Shown one piece after another: positions 32,691 through 44,090 of a stretch of 64,000 nucleotides of DNA. The DNA is from Chrysaora quinquecirrha (lineage: Eukaryota > Cnidaria > Scyphozoa > Semaeostomeae > Pelagiidae), in contig JACTAT010000016.1 of assembly GCA_014526335.1 (NCBI GenBank), positions 2,670,440 through 2,734,439 of the forward strand. Reading direction: 5' to 3'. The position numbers and the translations under genes were made by a program. Under the pieces are notes generated by a model that was not told the DNA's origin, made no database searches, and was given only the letters and a program-made list of their open reading frames with translations. Within the stretch, counting starts at the first letter, position 1. The number at the start of each line of letters is the position of its first letter.

Positions 32691-34514
32691 TCCTTCGTTA
32701 GAAATCTTGGAGCTTGATGACCCTGTGGAACAGCCACCAAATCCCGATACGGAGGAAGTAACAGAGGTCTGTCTCTCAACATGGTCAGTAGAACTGGGTA
32801 CCATGGTCTCGATTTCCATACAGGAGTTACAAGAATTGCCTTCGCTTTCTCGTCCCTTATCTTTAGCAAGCATTTCGAAATTAGATTCATTGGGGGAAAT
32901 AGATAACTGAGTTGAAACTGACCCCAATCCTGTGTCAGTGCATCCGTTGCAAGAGCTAGAGGATCTGGTATCCAAGTAATATAACGACTTACTTGCTTGT
33001 TCACTGCTGTCGCAAACAGGTCCACCTCTGGCATTCCATAAACTGCCACAATCTGGCGAAACACTTTTGAATTCAGATGCAACTCTGTGCTTATTGAGAC
33101 TTCTCTTGATAAACGGTCTGCTTCGACGTTCTGTACTCCCGGTATGAAAATTGCGGAAAGATGTATCTTTCTTTCCTGGCACCATTTCCACATGTCTACA
33201 GCTAGTTGACACAGCACTGGAGATCTCGTGCCTCCCATTTTGTTGACATATGTCACAGCAGTCTTGTTGTCCATGCAAAGCTGAACATGGAGACACCTTT
33301 GAGCTGGCAAAAAAGACTTGAGAGTTAGAAACGCGGCTAAAAGCTCTTTTACGTTTACATGAAGACTCTCTTGCTCCCTGGACCACGTGCCTCGAACCTG
33401 AAGATGATCGAGGTGGCCCCCCCAACCTTTGTTCGAAGCATCCGAGTGAATGATGATGTCCACAGGAGGGAAAGTGATAGGTCTTGGATTGCACAGCTCT
33501 AGAGAATCTCGCCACCAAAGAATTTCTTCCCTGGAAGAAGGAGACAGAGAAAGTTTTACTCCATACGAGACCTTACATGGCAAGCCTCTTGGAAACCTTG
33601 ATGATTGCAGATGCAATTGACGATTAAGGTCTCTTTGTATGTTTCGAATATGAAGAGGTGCCTCGAGAACTCCATGCCGTGTTGCTGAGCAGGTGCCTAA
33701 AAACCGAGCTAGTTGACGTAGTGTTACTAGGGACGAAGACAGCAAATCTTGAGATAGGCTCTTAATATGTAAAATCTTTTCCTAGGAAGCTCTAGTGTAT
33801 GTTGCACTGAATCTAGAACCATCCCTAAGTACATTATTCGTTGAGATGGTACAAGGGCTGATTTTTTTATGTTGACTAAAAAACCTAAGCCCTCGAGCAA
33901 ATTGACGACTTCCTGGGCATGAGCAGCACTTTCATTTTTATTGTTAGAGATAATGAGAATATCATCCAGCCATATCAATACCTTGATAGCCTGCTGTCTT
34001 AAATATGAAAGTACCGGTTTGAAAATCCTTGTAAATCTCTCTGGCGCTATATTCAAGCCAAACGGTAATACTGTAAAACAGAAAGATCTTCCGTTGAAAG
34101 AAAATGCAAGGTACTTTTGGTATGCCTTGGCAATAGGAACTGTTAGGTATGCATCAGTCAAATCGATTTTCGTGAAATAATCACCTTTTGATACCAACAA
34201 TTTTAAATCTTTCAAACCCTCCATTTTGAAAGTGTCAATCTTTACGAACTGATTTAATGGGCGCAAATTAATTATGGGTCTAAGACCCCCAGAACTCTTT
34301 GGAATAGTAAACAATCTACTAAAAAATTTTCCATGTTCTGGATTAATTTCTTCGACAGCCCTTTCTTGATCAATGTACTTATTTCAGAGTTCAAAACATC
34401 AAATTCGGCTGAAGATTTAGCAATAGTTTCTGGTATAAACTTCTGAATGGGTCTTTTGACAAATGGAATTCGAAGGCCTTCAATGGTTTCTAAAATATCT
34501 TTATCTTTAGTCAA
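32501..34514 (-). pseudogene. DIRS reverse transcriptase and RNase H
   Basis: Copies the element RNA into DNA. On the minus strand: IPFVKRPIQKFIPE leader, then RT with IPKSSGGLRPIINLRPLN, FTKIDLTDAYLTVPI, FTVLPFGLNIAPERFTRI and the catalytic WLDDILII; then RNase H with IIHSDASNKGWGGHL, VKELLAAFLTLKSF and LCMDNKTAVTYVNKMGG; then the DIRS connector PEVDLFATAVNKQVSRY and WKSRPWYPVLL. The frame shifts at about 34370 (before RT) and 33770 (between RT and RNase H), so no complete protein can be made from the sequence as given. Confidence 0.85.
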
Positions 34515-34567
34515 TGCTTTCCAATTATTTACAAAAAGTTTAGTCCTCCCAGCAGTGGAAGGACAAC

Positions 34568-35681
34568 CTACGAGTTTTTTGACTGTTTGGTATTTGAATC
34601 AGCCTGAGGTTTCGTATTATTGCGAAATTTCTGGTTGGAAAACTTGCCTTTGAAATTTTGCCTTCTTCCCTTGAAGAAAGGGCGTTGACCCTTCTTTTGA
34701 GAATGAGATGTATTGCTGTTAGATTTTTCTGTAGCAACAGTTTTGAGAAGTTTGTTCTCTTCCGACATCTTTTAATTTTCTCTGATAAATCATCTCCAAA
34801 TAGCAACGCTGAAGGTTTTCCTTCCTGTGCGATGTTTTTTAATAACGGAGCATAATCAGCCTTGAGAAACTTTTTGAAACGGAAGCGTCTGAAGGAACTG
34901 AGCGAGGAAAAAGCAGCTCCGCTTAGAACAATGGCTTTTTGAATGGCAATAAGTGCGTCTTCTTCAGAAAGATCATTGTCATTCAACAAATCATGCCATA
35001 TTTTCATAAGAGGGAAAACAGCACTGAGGATTCGAGACTGAATGCCCATGAGGATAGCATCACCCTCGTTCATGCCTTTGAAGTCTTTAATTTGGGCATT
35101 TCTCAATATGGAGTCATTAATTTTTGGAGGTTTAAAAAGGTCATTCCCGGGAATGCCTATGTCTTTCGACATTTCTTTAAAATCCTCCTGCGACAATTGC
35201 TTGAAGAAATAAGGTAAAGCATAGCCTTCAATCTTTGGGTCAATGCTAAATTTATTATCTTCTACCTGTGACGGTGGTTTGAAAAACACACCGTTATCAG
35301 CCTCATCCCTTCGTGGTCGCTTTGCCAGGGGTTCTTCATCTCCTAACGAGGTAGGAGTGCTTCTTTGGCTGTATTTGGGCTTTCTTGGTCGTCTTCAGGA
35401 TGGTCTGCATTGCCATCGTGAGATTCGCCAAAACGGGGTTCACGCCCATCTTCCTTCACAGGTTTGTCGCTGTCTTCGAAACGTGCAGCAATGCACGCAA
35501 GCATTTTCTCCATTTTTGAAAGTCTCTCCTCAAATCCAGTAGATTTTGCAGCATCCTCGGCTGTTGGAGTAGCCATTTGTTCGTCCCTTCGCTCCTCAAT
35601 TTCAAAGCCGTGAAAAGAACTCTCGTCAGAAGAAGAACCAAAAATTTCTACAATTTCCTCTTGCAGGGTTTTTTGCATCAT
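34568..35681 (-). pseudogene. gag: DIRS Gag-like protein, two frameshifts
   Basis: The likely start is MMQKTLQEEIVEIFGSSSDE at 35681. A predicted coiled coil (FEERLSKMEKMLACIAARFE) and an acidic linker follow. A frameshift near 35345 leads into LGDEEPLAKRPRRDEADNG, then a globular part with IEGYALPYFFKQLSQEDFKE and ALIAIQKAIVLSGAAFSSLS. A second shift near 34770 leads into a basic tail (RPFFKGRRQNFKGKFSNQKF) that may bind RNA. There is no CCHC knuckle, as in other DIRS gags. Confidence 0.7.
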
Positions 35682-35862
35682 ACACGTGCGGTGCAGAGCG
35701 AGCAAATTTAAAATGACACTGATGCTGGGGCGTGGCGCCGCTTTATAGGCAACATGAAAACGAGGCTTAATCAAAATGAGGCTATATGGTGAAAAAATGC
35801 TGTCACGTGGGTGTTTGCATGGCAAACTGCATCTTGTGGCGTCATGGAGTAATGGGAAATGC

Positions 35863-36797
35863 AATTAGCGCCACGTGTTTACTATGTCTATTGTTCAACC
35901 CACACGCCCCTCCTGTTGCAATAGGTCTCGATGTGTGAAGGGTTATAAAGGTACGGACCCTTTCTTGTGTTTTTACGGTCCCGTCGGACAGATTTAAAGT
36001 TTATTCAAAAGACCCCTCTCTCTCTTCCGTATTCCGTATTGTTTCTGTGGTGAAAAGTCAAAACGTCAATCTCCTTTCTCTCGTTCTCGAAATAAAACGA
36101 AGTAGAACGAAAAGGCAAAAACACGAGGAAATTAGTAGAGTAAACGAAAGATCACACAACATAGTGCATGTTTCTAGTAGATAAACGTAGAATGAAAATT
36201 TTTACCGCTTCGTATAATAAGTATGTATTCTTGGCTGGAATGTTCTACATCAACAAGAAAGCAAGTGTTTCCAACAAACAGGTGAGGTGAGATGTCTTCG
36301 GATACCCAGTAGGAACACACTCGGCAAGCAAAAAATTATGCATTCTATGCCATTCTAGAGGTAAAGAATGACAATTTTTCCGGGGGAGCATACCCCCGGA
36401 CCCCCCTAATTTTGTGTATTTCTCATTGATTAGTTTGAAACTTTTATTTCCATGTTTTCATGCTTAAAAACGCTTTGTAACAAATTTTGTAGTTACAACG
36501 TAGATATTTGGTACCTAGCTTTCATGAATTTCAAAGGTCTTAGAACAATTTATCCCTCGCATAGTAATAGACCCTACACGAAGATTGTAGGTCTGTTGTC
36601 ATGAAATTTTTGTGCAAAGCAAGAATTGTCCAACATATTTCTCCTTTTGAAGGCCCGTCAAATCTCTTTTATAAAGGGCCGTTTTACGACTTGTAGAAGG
36701 GCATGGTGCAAAAAAATTTTTCCGGGGGCAAGCCCCCGGGCCCCCATATTTTTTATTCTTTTGCCCCCCCAATCCAAAGACCCTGGCTACGCCACTG
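35863..36797 (-). mobile_element. Inverted hAT-like copy, interrupted by DIRS
   Basis: Matches 28452-29538 in inverted orientation, from the terminus CAGTGGCGTAGCCAGGGTCT (read on minus from 36797) inwards to GTGGCGCTAATTGC. It lacks the 179-bp MITE found in the other copy. Similarity stops at the start of the DIRS element. The outer flank is ATTATGGG; if this copy has an 8-bp TSD, its twin should be in or beyond the N gap. Confidence 0.75.
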
Positions 36798-36870
36798 ATT
36801 ATGGGAAAGATGGACAACTTTGAATTTATTGAGTTTATAGGAGAAAACTACAGAAAAGCATCCTTAGTAC

Positions 36871-38781
36871 CTGTCCCTTGGCAACAATTTTATCATGTTC
36901 TTCTTTTTTGAATTTCTCATACTAGAAAAAAAAACAAAAGACCTGACAAATGTGATTATAAAATAAACTAGCTGTTAACACCGTTAAGGGAATGCTGCTT
37001 CAAGGCAGAATGCAACCCGAATACAAGTATTGCAGGAGACTGCCATGAGTAAATCGAAACCTACTCTATAGAATAAGCAATGTTTACTCTATTGAATATG
37101 ATCAAAAATCACAGTTCAATAAGCTGCTGGGAATGTGTCATCAAAAAGTAAAACACAAAATAGGATAGCTGTCTGCTCTTGTCTAAGTTGAATTTCAAGC
37201 TTAAGTCTTTGCTGTTCATCACTGAAGAAACTCAGAATCCTTTATAGTTAGACAGTGGATAATTAACGGACACTAAATGGGCATCTCATAACAAGGGACA
37301 AATAATTGGTCCCTAAGGTCATTTCCTTACAAGAACAAACTTCCATACAGTGGTCTCACAGGTCTCTGCAATAAGGAGGTTCTATTAGATGTCTTATTAT
37401 CACCACAAAGGTTCTTAAACGGTTCTTTTGCTTGAATCTCAATGAATAATATATTGGCAGCCCCTTAATGTTTTACCGAAAAAATAAAAGTAAATCCTAA
37501 AATCCTAGAGTTTTACAGAATTCAAAAGTAGACAGAAAATTACCTTTTCACTAATGGGAAAGAGAAGCAGAAGAGCACAACATGGTTGTGGTACCATGCA
37601 AAGAAGCTCTGGATCTAGCCCAAAAACATCATAGAATTGCCACTTTGCTCCAGCACCAAGTGATAGCAGGAACTATAATTATAAATTGGCATTTCCACCT
37701 TAATATTTATGAAACATACAAAAATGACATTTGAAATTATAATATAAATAAGAGTATTTGACGAATATGACAGTATATGGCCCATTTAGCTTAACCTCAT
37801 CAAGTCACCAATTGATCAAGTCATGATTGTCAGCCCTGTTCCTCAGATCAAACAATTCGCCTGAAAGATCATATGGCATCTACATGCAATTGCAAGGGCA
37901 GTAATGTGTTTCAAAATTTGGAAGATATCCAAAAAGAAAAATACCAACCATTGAGCATTATAAAAATTGATAGGTAATTTTAGAAGCATCATTTAAAGGT
38001 TCTTAAACACCAACTTTTGCTGGAACCTCAATGAATAATATGTTGGCAGCCCTTTAATGTTTTAGCAAAAAAAACTAAAAATTAATTCTAAAAGAAATTT
38101 GTTTTTAATTCTGGGTCACAAAATGAAGGATGTGTCAAGATTGAGCACTTTTGGTCCACAAGCATGATCATGAAACTATTATATTAATGATTCAAATTGT
38201 AGAATGTATGCTTTCAGTTCATATTGAGTTGAAGACTTGAAATAAGTTAAAAAACAACCGGAAATGAGCTGTCTCTTGACTGGAAAATCAAATCAAGTAA
38301 TTTCAGCTTTATTTCATTTTTGCCAATCTTCTAAACCATCACATGATAAAACCTAACCTTACAACTTTTCTCACACTGCAAAACTCTGAAGCAAGCAAGC
38401 AAGCAATTTTTATTTGTTAAAGCAGGTTGGGGTTTCTGGCAGCTATGCAGCTGATGTAGACCTGCAACTTGTGCCCCCAGAGTGATATTCTAGAACGAAT
38501 ACCCTGGGTACTCATTGACCGACCTTGGAAGGATGGACAGTTGAGTTGACTGTAGGCTTGTGGAAAGTGGTCCCGACAAGATTCGAACCCACGACCTCAC
38601 GATTGTGAGCCAAACGCCTTGACCACTTGGCCACACCACCTCTATACATTTCTTCTCTCAATCAAAAAAAGATTTAATTCCAAAAGATCTCATTAAAAGC
38701 ACACAGGACACACTGCTGGCGAACTATCATCTGTTAGCTTACCACTGGATTGGACTCGAGTGGTAACCATCTCGGAGCCAT
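36871..38781 (-). CDS. UCHL3: UCHL3-like ubiquitin C-terminal hydrolase, 5' exons (partial)
   Basis: Three exons on the minus strand fit the family. Exon 1 (38781-38743) encodes [13 protein letters not shown], then GTAAGC. A larger exon (37672-37544) after a TTATAG acceptor encodes [20 protein letters not shown] and [13 protein letters not shown], then GTAATT. The next (36921-36871) after a TTTCTAG acceptor encodes [17 protein letters not shown], then GTACTA. These match the N-terminal ~75 residues of UCHL3, a cysteine protease that removes small adducts from ubiquitin and NEDD8. All exons are phase 0. A tiny exon of about four codons is expected between the first two, as in vertebrate UCHL genes, but I could not place it. 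The exons with the catalytic Gln, Cys, His and Asp were not found downstream, where transposons and the gap intervene. Confidence 0.85.
37408..38100. repeat. Direct repeat pair of about 100 bp in UCHL3 introns
   Basis: The block containing CAATGAATAATATATTGGCA and CCTTAATGTTTTA at 37408-37510 recurs at 37997-38100 in the same orientation with scattered differences. No terminal structure visible. Confidence 0.55.
38392..38642 (-). repeat. tRNA-derived SINE with TTGC-repeat tail
   Basis: Read on the minus strand, the head GGTGGTGTGGCCAAGTGGTC carries an A-box-like TGGCCAAGTGG and, 30-40 bases on, a B box GGTTCGAATC, the internal polymerase III promoter. A ~170-bp body and a tail of TTGC repeats (TTGCTTGCTTGCTTGC) follow. 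The head resembles a tRNA but the acceptor end does not close, so it is a SINE. It lies in UCHL3 intron 1. Confidence 0.75.
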
Positions 38782-39027
38782 AGCAATAGGTTCTGCTGCA
38801 AAGAGAACCAAGTTGAGTTTGGTTGATTATTCTTGTTCCTGACGTTTGGTGATGTTAACCATATGCACCAGAATCTAGAATTATGTACGATAAATCTGAT
38901 TGGTCAAATAGGGTATGAATGTTAATCGATGCTGGAACTCTGGAACGAATCTGATTCTGGGTCGATTCAACCTCCTACCCAGGGTAAATAGGACCTCTAC
39001 GTAACGACCTGAAAGCGTGATCAGTTA
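38782..39027. promoter_or_regulatory. Shared promoter region of divergent UCHL3 and PAM17
   Basis: Only 246 bp separate the two start codons, which point away from each other. The interval must contain both 5' UTRs and both promoters. I see no TATA box at a useful distance from either gene. Head-to-head spacing of this size usually means a bidirectional promoter and coordinated expression of two housekeeping genes; this is inference from geometry. Confidence 0.5.
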
Positions 39028-42020
39028 ATGGTGGTTGGTGGAGGGACAGTACTTGTGATGGAAGCAAATCTCCACAGAATGACGAGATATTTCGTCTTGT
39101 ATTCACCGGTTTATTTAAAGAAATTTAGATCTACTAGTTACGTGAACAGAAACTTTGTTTTGAGCTCAATAGGTCGACTCTCCGATGTGGAAAACGAACG
39201 TCAGCCGTCACAGACCAGGCCTAGTAGGCCTAGCAGGATAAAAAATATTGAAGATATTAAACGAGTCACACCAAAGCAATATGAACTAAGCTTTGAAGAA
39301 TATGTAAAAATGAAAAGCAGTTTAAGAGCAAGAAAAAATATTGCTGGATTGCCATTTGCCTTACTTGGTTTGGGTACTTCTTCTGTAGTCTCTGCATACA
39401 TGTTTCCAGAGATGTTTGATGCTACACCTGAAAATGTGCAACTTATTATGTAAGTTATTGAATATGCAGCAATCGTAAAATGCTGGTTTACAGGTCCTTT
39501 AAATTGCAGTTTATTGCTGTATATGCAGTATATTGTTATTGGAAAATTTTCTGTGATTGCGGTATATTTTCACTTTAAATTTTCTGGGATTGGTACAAAA
39601 TCTTCAGATAATGGATGTTGAATATTCCAAAATTTTTTGCAAACACCAATTTCAAGTCCACTACACTCTACACTATTGGTTAACTTGAAATCGGCATTTG
39701 CAACAAATTTTACGAATTATTACCTTAGCCTGCGCCTGTGCGCAGACTTGATTTGTTGCGCAGTAGCAAATTTTGTTTCCATTGGATTGGTCATGAATAT
39801 GTGACCTATATTCTGGAGATGAGACTCGTGTAGTAAGTCTAGATGAGATTGAATTTGTAGTGTATTTTGACCACCAATAGGGCTAACGGGATAAATGGGA
39901 TAAGCAATTAAACTTATCGAAGACTCCAAGTGAGAATGGACTATTTCTGTCTACGCAGAACTGGTTTTTGGTTTTCATGTTGACAGATTCCAAAACAATT
40001 AGGTGAAATAATGATCTTGCTCTGCCAATCATTTGAAAACAATCTTTGCTGCAATTTAGTCTCTGGGAAATGCAACCTACGTACTTGCCGTCACACCAGC
40101 ACAAAAATTCATATATTCTTTCTTATCCAAAAATTTAAGAATAAATTTGAGAATTGGTTCTCTTTGGGAAGTGATTTTAGAGCACATGTTTTGATCACAT
40201 GTTTTTATACAGTGGACATACCTAGATGAAATCACCTTTTGATTCTCACCGTGCACATCACATCATTTACATATTCGTTCTTCAAGTAAAATGTTTAAGT
40301 GCTTTCCTTTCTCGATCATTAGATTGTGATCTGAAGTTTTAAATTTTATTTTCGTATAAATTAATTGGTATAATGGCAAGATATTTTTTGGATTCAAAAC
40401 TACTTTTCATGCGTTTATGTTTCAAGTTTATGGCCTTCTTCAATCTCTCTTCATATAGTCTGTTTTTCAACAACAATTACGCGGGATTAGAAAATTTTCG
40501 TAAATTAGTTTTCATTTCTGACACTTTGATTGACCCAAACATGCCAAAAGCCATTTGAGAAAATGGTATCTACAATAGTGGCCCACCCCTTTCCAAGCTT
40601 TTATCTAATTGAATTTGTTCTTTGTAACAAATGTATAACAGAGAGCTTTCTTGGCTCTGCAAGACTTTGAACCAGAGGCATAATCCTGACTAGAATCAGG
40701 TTTATCATCATTATCATCATCATTGTCATACTCATGGTTAATATTATCCACACCATCAGTATCATCATTGGCTTAACGAACGTTACTTGTTTCACTGTTT
40801 TCCTGCTCAGCGTTACAGCATTCTTTGTATATATCAACAGGCACCCATCTTTTTGTAAGTGGTGAAGAGATGTAACATTGCAATAATTATTTTGTGTTTT
40901 TACAATGTGATGTATGTGTGCCCTTGTACTGTAAATGCCTTTATGATGATAATTATATTTAGTTTACATATTTAAAAGCTGCAGTATGCCTGTTTAAACT
41001 CCCTGTCTCTCATACATTAAGGCTTCTGGTCTCAACATTCTTCTTATCAATCGTCTTGAGTTAAACATTAAAGTGCCCGAGATTGTGTTATTTTTTGCCA
41101 GTATAAACTTGATCTTCATTTGTAATACCTGGAAAGGGCTCATAGTAATTAAAAATTTCAAATAATTGGTAAGTTCCATTTTGGGATGAGAATAAAAATT
41201 TTTTGTATACTTTTTGAATAAAATTTTTATCTTAAAATTTCTTTAGGGGCCTTGATCCACTTGTTTTCTGTGGAATTTGTGGTGTTATAAGTGCTGGTGC
41301 TGGATTTGCAGCTGGTACCCAATTATTTCGTATTTTTTGGGGAATCCTCAACAAAAGCAAGGCACAAATGTTGCAAGAGGTATGAATTTAAGATCCAAAT
41401 TGCTTTGTAGTATTTTGTTGGTTCTTTTGTATGGTTTAAGCCACAACAAGATATTGTAGGTCATGAGTCCGGAAGATGTATCATGCAACTCAAACCATTG
41501 ATAAAAGAAAATGACAAGTATGAAATGCAACATTTCTTACATTGTTTGATTACAATGGCAAAGCTTTATTTAGGGGTCCATTATATGAGAGTTTTCAGCC
41601 CTTGTGCTACTTTTGTAACTTTCGCCCTGCATTGCCGTCAAAGGGTTGTAAAAACAGAGCTGCGATTACACGAGAAAGTTTCATCTTGTTTGAGCAGGCT
41701 GCAATCTCAGTCCGCTTGGATTTTCATCTCCGTCAAACGGGCTTAAAAAAATCCACGTTATCCCCTTAGGAGAGATGCTTTTTTAAAGATTTATTTTTTA
41801 TCTCATTTTGTTTCTCCAGCGAGAAAAAGATTTTCTTGAAAGAATCCAAAGCAAGCGATTTGCCTCGTTTAGCAAATTTGAAGATGATTACTATGGTGAG
41901 AGCATAAAAAATCTAAGTGACTATAGACAGTGGTTGCGCACGCAGCAAAAGAAAGCTGATGCGGATGAGAAATATACCTCATTAAAAAAGAATGAGGAAA
42001 AGCAAATTAGAGCTGCATAG
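39028..42020 (+). CDS. PAM17: PAM17-like subunit of the mitochondrial presequence import motor
   Basis: Three exons: 39028-39449, 41247-41379 and 41820-42020, with GTAAGT/TTTAG and GTATGA/CTCCAG borders and phases 2 and 0. The joined frame is 251 residues; the starts at 39058 and 39079 are also plausible, and the last gives a typical mitochondrial presequence rich in Arg and Lys and free of acids. Motifs of the Pam17 family: YELSFEEYVKMKSSLRARKN, a first membrane segment (IAGLPFALLGLGTSSVVSAY), GLDPLVFCGICGVISAGAGF across the second exon junction, and YYGESIKNLSDYRQWLRTQQ near the C-terminus. Pam17 sits in the inner membrane at TIM23 and helps the Hsp70 motor pull preproteins into the matrix. 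A clear three-block match in order makes the call firm. Confidence 0.9.
39870..40020. repeat. Copy of a dispersed SINE-like repeat in PAM17 intron 1
   Basis: Shares the core TCTGTCTACGCAGAACTGG plus a T-rich tract, GACAGATTC and GGTGAAAT with copies at about 6200 and 9783-9998. Confidence 0.35.
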
Positions 42021-42103
42021 AGTCTTTTAATTAATTCTTTTGTAATAACATTCATCACAGTAAGTTGAATATTTGTTTCTCTTACTTTGTGATTCTCTAA
42101 CTT

Positions 42104-43072
42104 GGTAGTTGTATTCATCCAACCGTTGCGTGCTGTTGTAAGTACAGTGCATAGCGTTGTTATCTTCATGTTATTGCTGTAAAAAGCGAGACTAATTCTT
42201 GTTTAAACAACTAAGAAAGCCTTATTTTTCTTCAAAATATTGCCTGGAGATGTCTAAAGAGTTGTTTCCCTTGGAAAGCAGTTGCAAATAGAACGGCTTG
42301 CGTACGACTGCATACGATCCGAAGAGAAAACATGAAAACATCAAACACAAAGCAACACCATCTGAACTCATCTGCAGTGCTTTCATTCCTGTCTGACAAT
42401 GATATTGAGCAAGCAAAATAGCCAAGGCCAAATTGAATCAGCAAGCAAGGCATTTCCTTGTTAACACAGAAACAGGCAAGAATCCTGAAGAAAATTAGGG
42501 GGAGTTTTTCAATCCCGTCCCGATCTTGCGAAAACCTTACTAGGAAAATTCAAAAACGGAATTTTGTTCAGTGACTATAATTTTCAAGCTCTTCTCTGCA
42601 AATATCTCTGCAAATATGAACGAGAGCAGCTCACATTTAGAAGCTCTTCGTGCCCTACCTTTATTGCGCGAGCCATGCTACGTTAATTTGATTTCTCTCC
42701 AAGGCAAGAAAAAGATTTTATTAAACTAAACCAGAAATGACTTTTCAAGAGAAGAAAAATATGTTCATTGGCTATAATTTTTCTAGCGCTCTCAGCGAAT
42801 TTCCTGAGAAAGGTTTCTCTTGAAAACTCTAACTTGAGAGTAACACACTTTTAAATTTTTCGACCCACGCGCGTACTCGAGTCGTTCTATTTGCATCTGA
42901 TTCCCAAAAAAAGGTTTTATAGATGTCTCCAGGCAAAATAATGAAGAAGCCAAGGCTTTCTTTTTCTAGTCGTTTAGACTGTCTCCGATTTTACAGCAAT
43001 AACATCAAGATAACACTGCTATGTAATATACTGACAACAGCACGCTGCGGTGCGGTGAATACAACTACCACA
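42104..43072. mobile_element. Non-autonomous inverted-repeat element, ~970 bp
   Basis: The left arm from GGTAGTTGTATTCA (42104) is mirrored by the right arm ending TGAATACAACTACC (near 43072). Shared arm blocks include GCGTGCTGTTGT, GTTATCTTCATGTTATTGCT and TTGCCTGGAGA over about 200 bp, diverged by 15-20 %. No coding frame and no clear TSD. Confidence 0.55.
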
Positions 43073-43504
43073 ATGCAGTGCGAGCGTTTGCACGAGTACT
43101 TTATAATTGGAAAGGTCTATTTAAAATAATGGTCTCCACACAACGAGATCATATACCATACAGCTATTTCAACCTCATATCTCCAGTAGTTTTCTTATCA
43201 GTTACTAAAAGGGGGAATCGGGGAATATGAAAACTATAAGAAATGGATTTTAAAATAATTCGACAAGATAGTAAACGCAATAGAACAGGTATATACAATA
43301 GAAAAGAAATTCACACTCATTTCTGTAGTTATTGCCTTATTCCTCGATTCCTTTCCCCATTTCCCCTTCAAGTAATAGCCAATCTAAAATCGGGTCAGCT
43401 GATGAATTCTCTCTAGACAAAACGGCAATACAAAATCTAAGGCACAAACAATCTACCTATCAATCAAAGTCATCATCTTACACAAGTTTAAGAGAGCAGA
43501 ATAA

Positions 43505-44090
43505 ACCCCCCGTTCCTCTTCATTCCTCCTCGTTCCTCTTCATTCCTCCCCGTTCCTCTTCATTCCTCCCTGTTCCTCTTCATTCCTCCTCATTCCTCTT
43601 CATTCCTCTCCGTTCCTCTTCATTCCTCCCCGTTCCTCTTCATTCCTCCCTGTTCCTCTTCATTCCTCCTCGTTCCTCTTCATCCTCCCCGTTCCTCTTC
43701 ATTCCTCCCCGTTCCTCTTCATTCCTCCCCGTTCCTCTTCATTCCTCCTCACTCCTCTTCATTCCTCCTCGTTCCTCTTCATTCCTCCCTGTTCCTCTTC
43801 ATTCCTCCTCATTCCTCTTCATTCCTCTCCGTTCCTCTTCATTCCTCCCTGTTCCTCTTCATTCCTCATCGTTCTTCTTCATTCCTCCTCATTCCTCTTC
43901 ATTCCTCCTCATTCGTCTTGATTCCTCCCCGTTCCTCCCCGTTCCTCCTCATTCTACTTCATTCTTCCTCATTCCTCTTCGTTCCTCTTCATTCCTCCTC
44001 ATTCCTCTTCATTCCTCCTCATTCCTCTTCATTCCTCTTCATTCCTCTTCATTCCTCCTCATTCCTCTTCATTCCTCCTCATTTCTCATT
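43505..44090. repeat. Pyrimidine-rich minisatellite
   Basis: About 580 bp of variants of CCTCTTCATTCCTCC and CGTTCCTCTTCATTCC, almost without G on this strand. The strand asymmetry (C/T against G/A) could favour triplex DNA. A 269-codon open frame across it encodes only a Ser/Pro/Phe repeat and is a by-product. Confidence 0.92.

Larger units (their letters stand above)
32338..35863 (-). mobile_element. DIRS-like tyrosine-recombinase retrotransposon, frameshifted, 3' part in gap
   Basis: Minus-strand order: a leader with a TATAAAG box (35747-35741), gag-like frame, DIRS-type reverse transcriptase and RNase H, and an overlapping frame that starts a tyrosine recombinase and runs into the N gap. 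This is the DIRS layout. At least four single-base frameshifts (about 35345, 34770, 34370 and 33770) break the proteins. The 5' boundary is set near 35863 because the flanking hAT-like sequence stops matching its other copy there, so DIRS appears to have inserted into that copy. The expected inverted terminal repeat at the other end would be in the gap. Confidence 0.85.

Noticed and set aside
32700..33518. Long minus-strand frame upstream of the tyrosine recombinase
   Set aside because: It overlaps the RNase H frame and has no recombinase features before about 32690; it is a shadow frame.
38560..38642. Possible tRNA gene on the minus strand
   Set aside because: A and B boxes are present but the acceptor stem does not close, and a SINE body and TTGC tail follow.
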